Part shown: positions 5,122 through 6,143 of the stretch, piece after piece
Numbering within the stretch: position 1 is the first letter of the stretch
Layout: every line of letters begins with the position of its first letter
NCBI GenBank assembly: GCA_007131535.1
Contig: SLQI01000436.1
Coordinates: 1 to 6,143 of the forward strand
DNA: 6,143 nt
From: Balneolales bacterium
GTDB taxonomy: Bacteria; Bacteroidota; Rhodothermia; Balneolales; Natronogracilivirgulaceae
Reading direction: 5' to 3'
Program-made: the position numbers and the translations under genes
Notes under the pieces: model-generated
Seen by the model: only the letters and a program-made list of their open reading frames with translations
The model's database searches: none
Told to the model about the DNA's origin: nothing

Positions 5122-6143
5122 ATGAGTACCCGTAACTCTTTGTTCTACCGCATAATGGCATGGTTGGGTATAGCCGTTTTTGCCATTCTGATAGTCAGCC
5201 TGATCGCCTGGATAGTACAGGCATTAACCGACGATATCCCATCCAATACCATTGTGGAACTGAATCTCGAGCGACCGGTTTTGGAGAAAAAGCCCATTGA
5301 CCCTGTAGGGCAGGCTCTTACCGGTGATGCCATCGACATCCGCACCATCGCAGATGCCCTGGCCGGGGCAAAGGAGGATGACCGGGTTTCGGGTCTGCTG
5401 GTGCGAATAGGAGCCAATACGATGACGCAGGGTCAGGCTGAGGAATTGCGGGAAGCGGTGATGAACTTCAGAGAATCCGGCAAACCCGCCTACATCTATG
5501 CGGAGACATTTGGCCAGGTGGCCGACGCAACCATTTCCTATTACCTTGCCACCGCTTTTGACCGTATCTACATGCAGCCACACGGGGATTTTAACGTGAT
5601 AGGCATGCGAAGTGAGCATATCTTTCTGGGTGGATTTTTAGATCAATACGGCATCGAAACCGAATACGATCATCGCCATGAATACAAAAGTGCCAAAGAT
5701 ATTATCACCGGAACCGGGTTTACCGAAGCTTTCAGGGAAGCGGAGACAGCTGTACTGGAATCACGGTTTGATCACCTTATAACCGGAATTTCCGATGGAC
5801 GTAATCTTACGTACGATGAGGCCCGGGAATTGGTTGATGACGGTCCGTGGTTCGGCAGTCAGACGGTGGAGGCCGGTTTGGTTGATGACTTGCTGTTCCG
5901 CGATGAGTTGTTTGATCTGATGCGTGAAGAAACAGGTGAGGATGCCGAATTTTTCTACCTGGAAAAATATTATGAAGAAGCCGGCACTACCTGGGATCGC
6001 GGCGAACATATCGCACTGATTAAAGGTGACGGGAGCATCGTTTCCGGTGAAAGTCATTACAACCCGTTGACGATGCAGGCGATCATGGGTTCGGAAACCA
6101 TCACCCGTGCATTTCGCAGTGCGGTTGAAGATGAGGTGGATGC
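5122..6143 (+). CDS. sppA: Signal peptide peptidase SppA, long (67K) type, 3' truncated by window
   Basis: This is a membrane-anchored serine protease of the SppA family (MEROPS S49) that degrades cleaved signal peptides in or at the cytoplasmic membrane. The window shows 340 codons, with no stop before the right edge. A single N-terminal membrane anchor covers about 13-34, after a short basic tail (MSTRNSLFYR). The N-terminal S49 domain follows, from IVELNLERPV (44-53) through YYLATAFDRIYMQPHGDFNVIG (140-161) to HRHEYKSAKDIITG (184-197). By alignment from memory with E. coli SppA (Lys209 in TYKSA), Lys189 in EYKSA is the likely general base. A linker follows, and the second domain begins at HIALIKGDGSIVSGE (296-310). 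The catalytic Ser of the long-form enzyme lies in that second domain and would be beyond the edge. The domain order shows the long double-domain form rather than the short Gram-positive form. The ATG at 5122 is chosen because it precedes the anchor. Transcription with the exporter genes is possible but the 106-bp gap argues for independence. Confidence 0.93.
   Translation, partial: MSTRNSLFYRIMAWLGIAVFAILIVSLIAWIVQALTDDIPSNTIVELNLERPVLEKKPIDPVGQALTGDAIDIRTIADALAGAKEDDRVSGLLVRIGANTMTQGQAEELREAVMNFRESGKPAYIYAETFGQVADATISYYLATAFDRIYMQPHGDFNVIGMRSEHIFLGGFLDQYGIETEYDHRHEYKSAKDIITGTGFTEAFREAETAVLESRFDHLITGISDGRNLTYDEARELVDDGPWFGSQTVEAGLVDDLLFRDELFDLMREETGEDAEFFYLEKYYEEAGTTWDRGEHIALIKGDGSIVSGESHYNPLTMQAIMGSETITRAFRSAVEDEVD

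Noticed and set aside
5122..6143. SppA as a catalytically dead fragment because no catalytic Ser is visible
   Set aside because: In the long form the Ser lies in the second domain, which is cut by the window edge; the likely Lys189 is present.
1..6143. CRISPR array, tRNA/rRNA genes, transposase, retron, toxin-antitoxin or phage-defence cassette
   Set aside because: Reading both strands I found no regularly spaced repeats, no RNA-gene signatures, no transposase or reverse-transcriptase motifs, and no toxin-antitoxin-like gene pair; all genes belong to familiar families.

Overview
The window is about 6.1 kb, moderate in GC, and every supportable gene is on the + strand. The proteins look like those of an environmental Gram-negative bacterium. 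Most genes lack a clear Shine-Dalgarno sequence and have A/T-rich upstream stretches, which would suit the Bacteroidota/Balneolota/Rhodothermota group. That placement is an inference from style and gene content, not a marker-based assignment.

Layout from left to right: (1) the 3' part or nearly all of an AI-2E family membrane transporter (to 1138), whose frame is open to the left edge; (2) a short spacer with weak hairpins and a TATAAT-like box; (3) a RibD-C/dihydrofolate-reductase-like protein (1338-1889) followed 29 bp later by a VOC (glyoxalase-fold) protein (1919-2320), probably one small transcription unit; (4) a gene-poor stretch of about 770 bp (2321-3091) with short repeats and inverted repeats; (5) a DrrA/DrrB-type ABC exporter, with the ATPase (3092-4192, start uncertain) overlapping the permease (4185-5015) by 8 bp; (6) the first 340 codons of a long-form SppA signal peptide peptidase (from 5122), cut by the right edge before the region expected to hold the catalytic serine.

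The clearest functional unit is the ABC exporter pair. The ATPase carries Walker A, Q-loop, signature, Walker B and the DrrA-type C-terminal domain, and the permease is a typical six-helix ABC-2 protein. DrrA/DrrB relatives export hydrophobic compounds, but the substrate here cannot be read from sequence. AI-2E, the RibD-C/VOC pair and SppA are ordinary housekeeping or accessory families with no visible pathway link. I do not see a convincing undescribed system. The most unusual material is non-coding: a 17-bp tandem duplication, an 8-bp perfect inverted repeat, a 10-bp palindrome and a bulged 12-bp inverted repeat, all upstream of or overlapping the start of the ABC ATPase gene.
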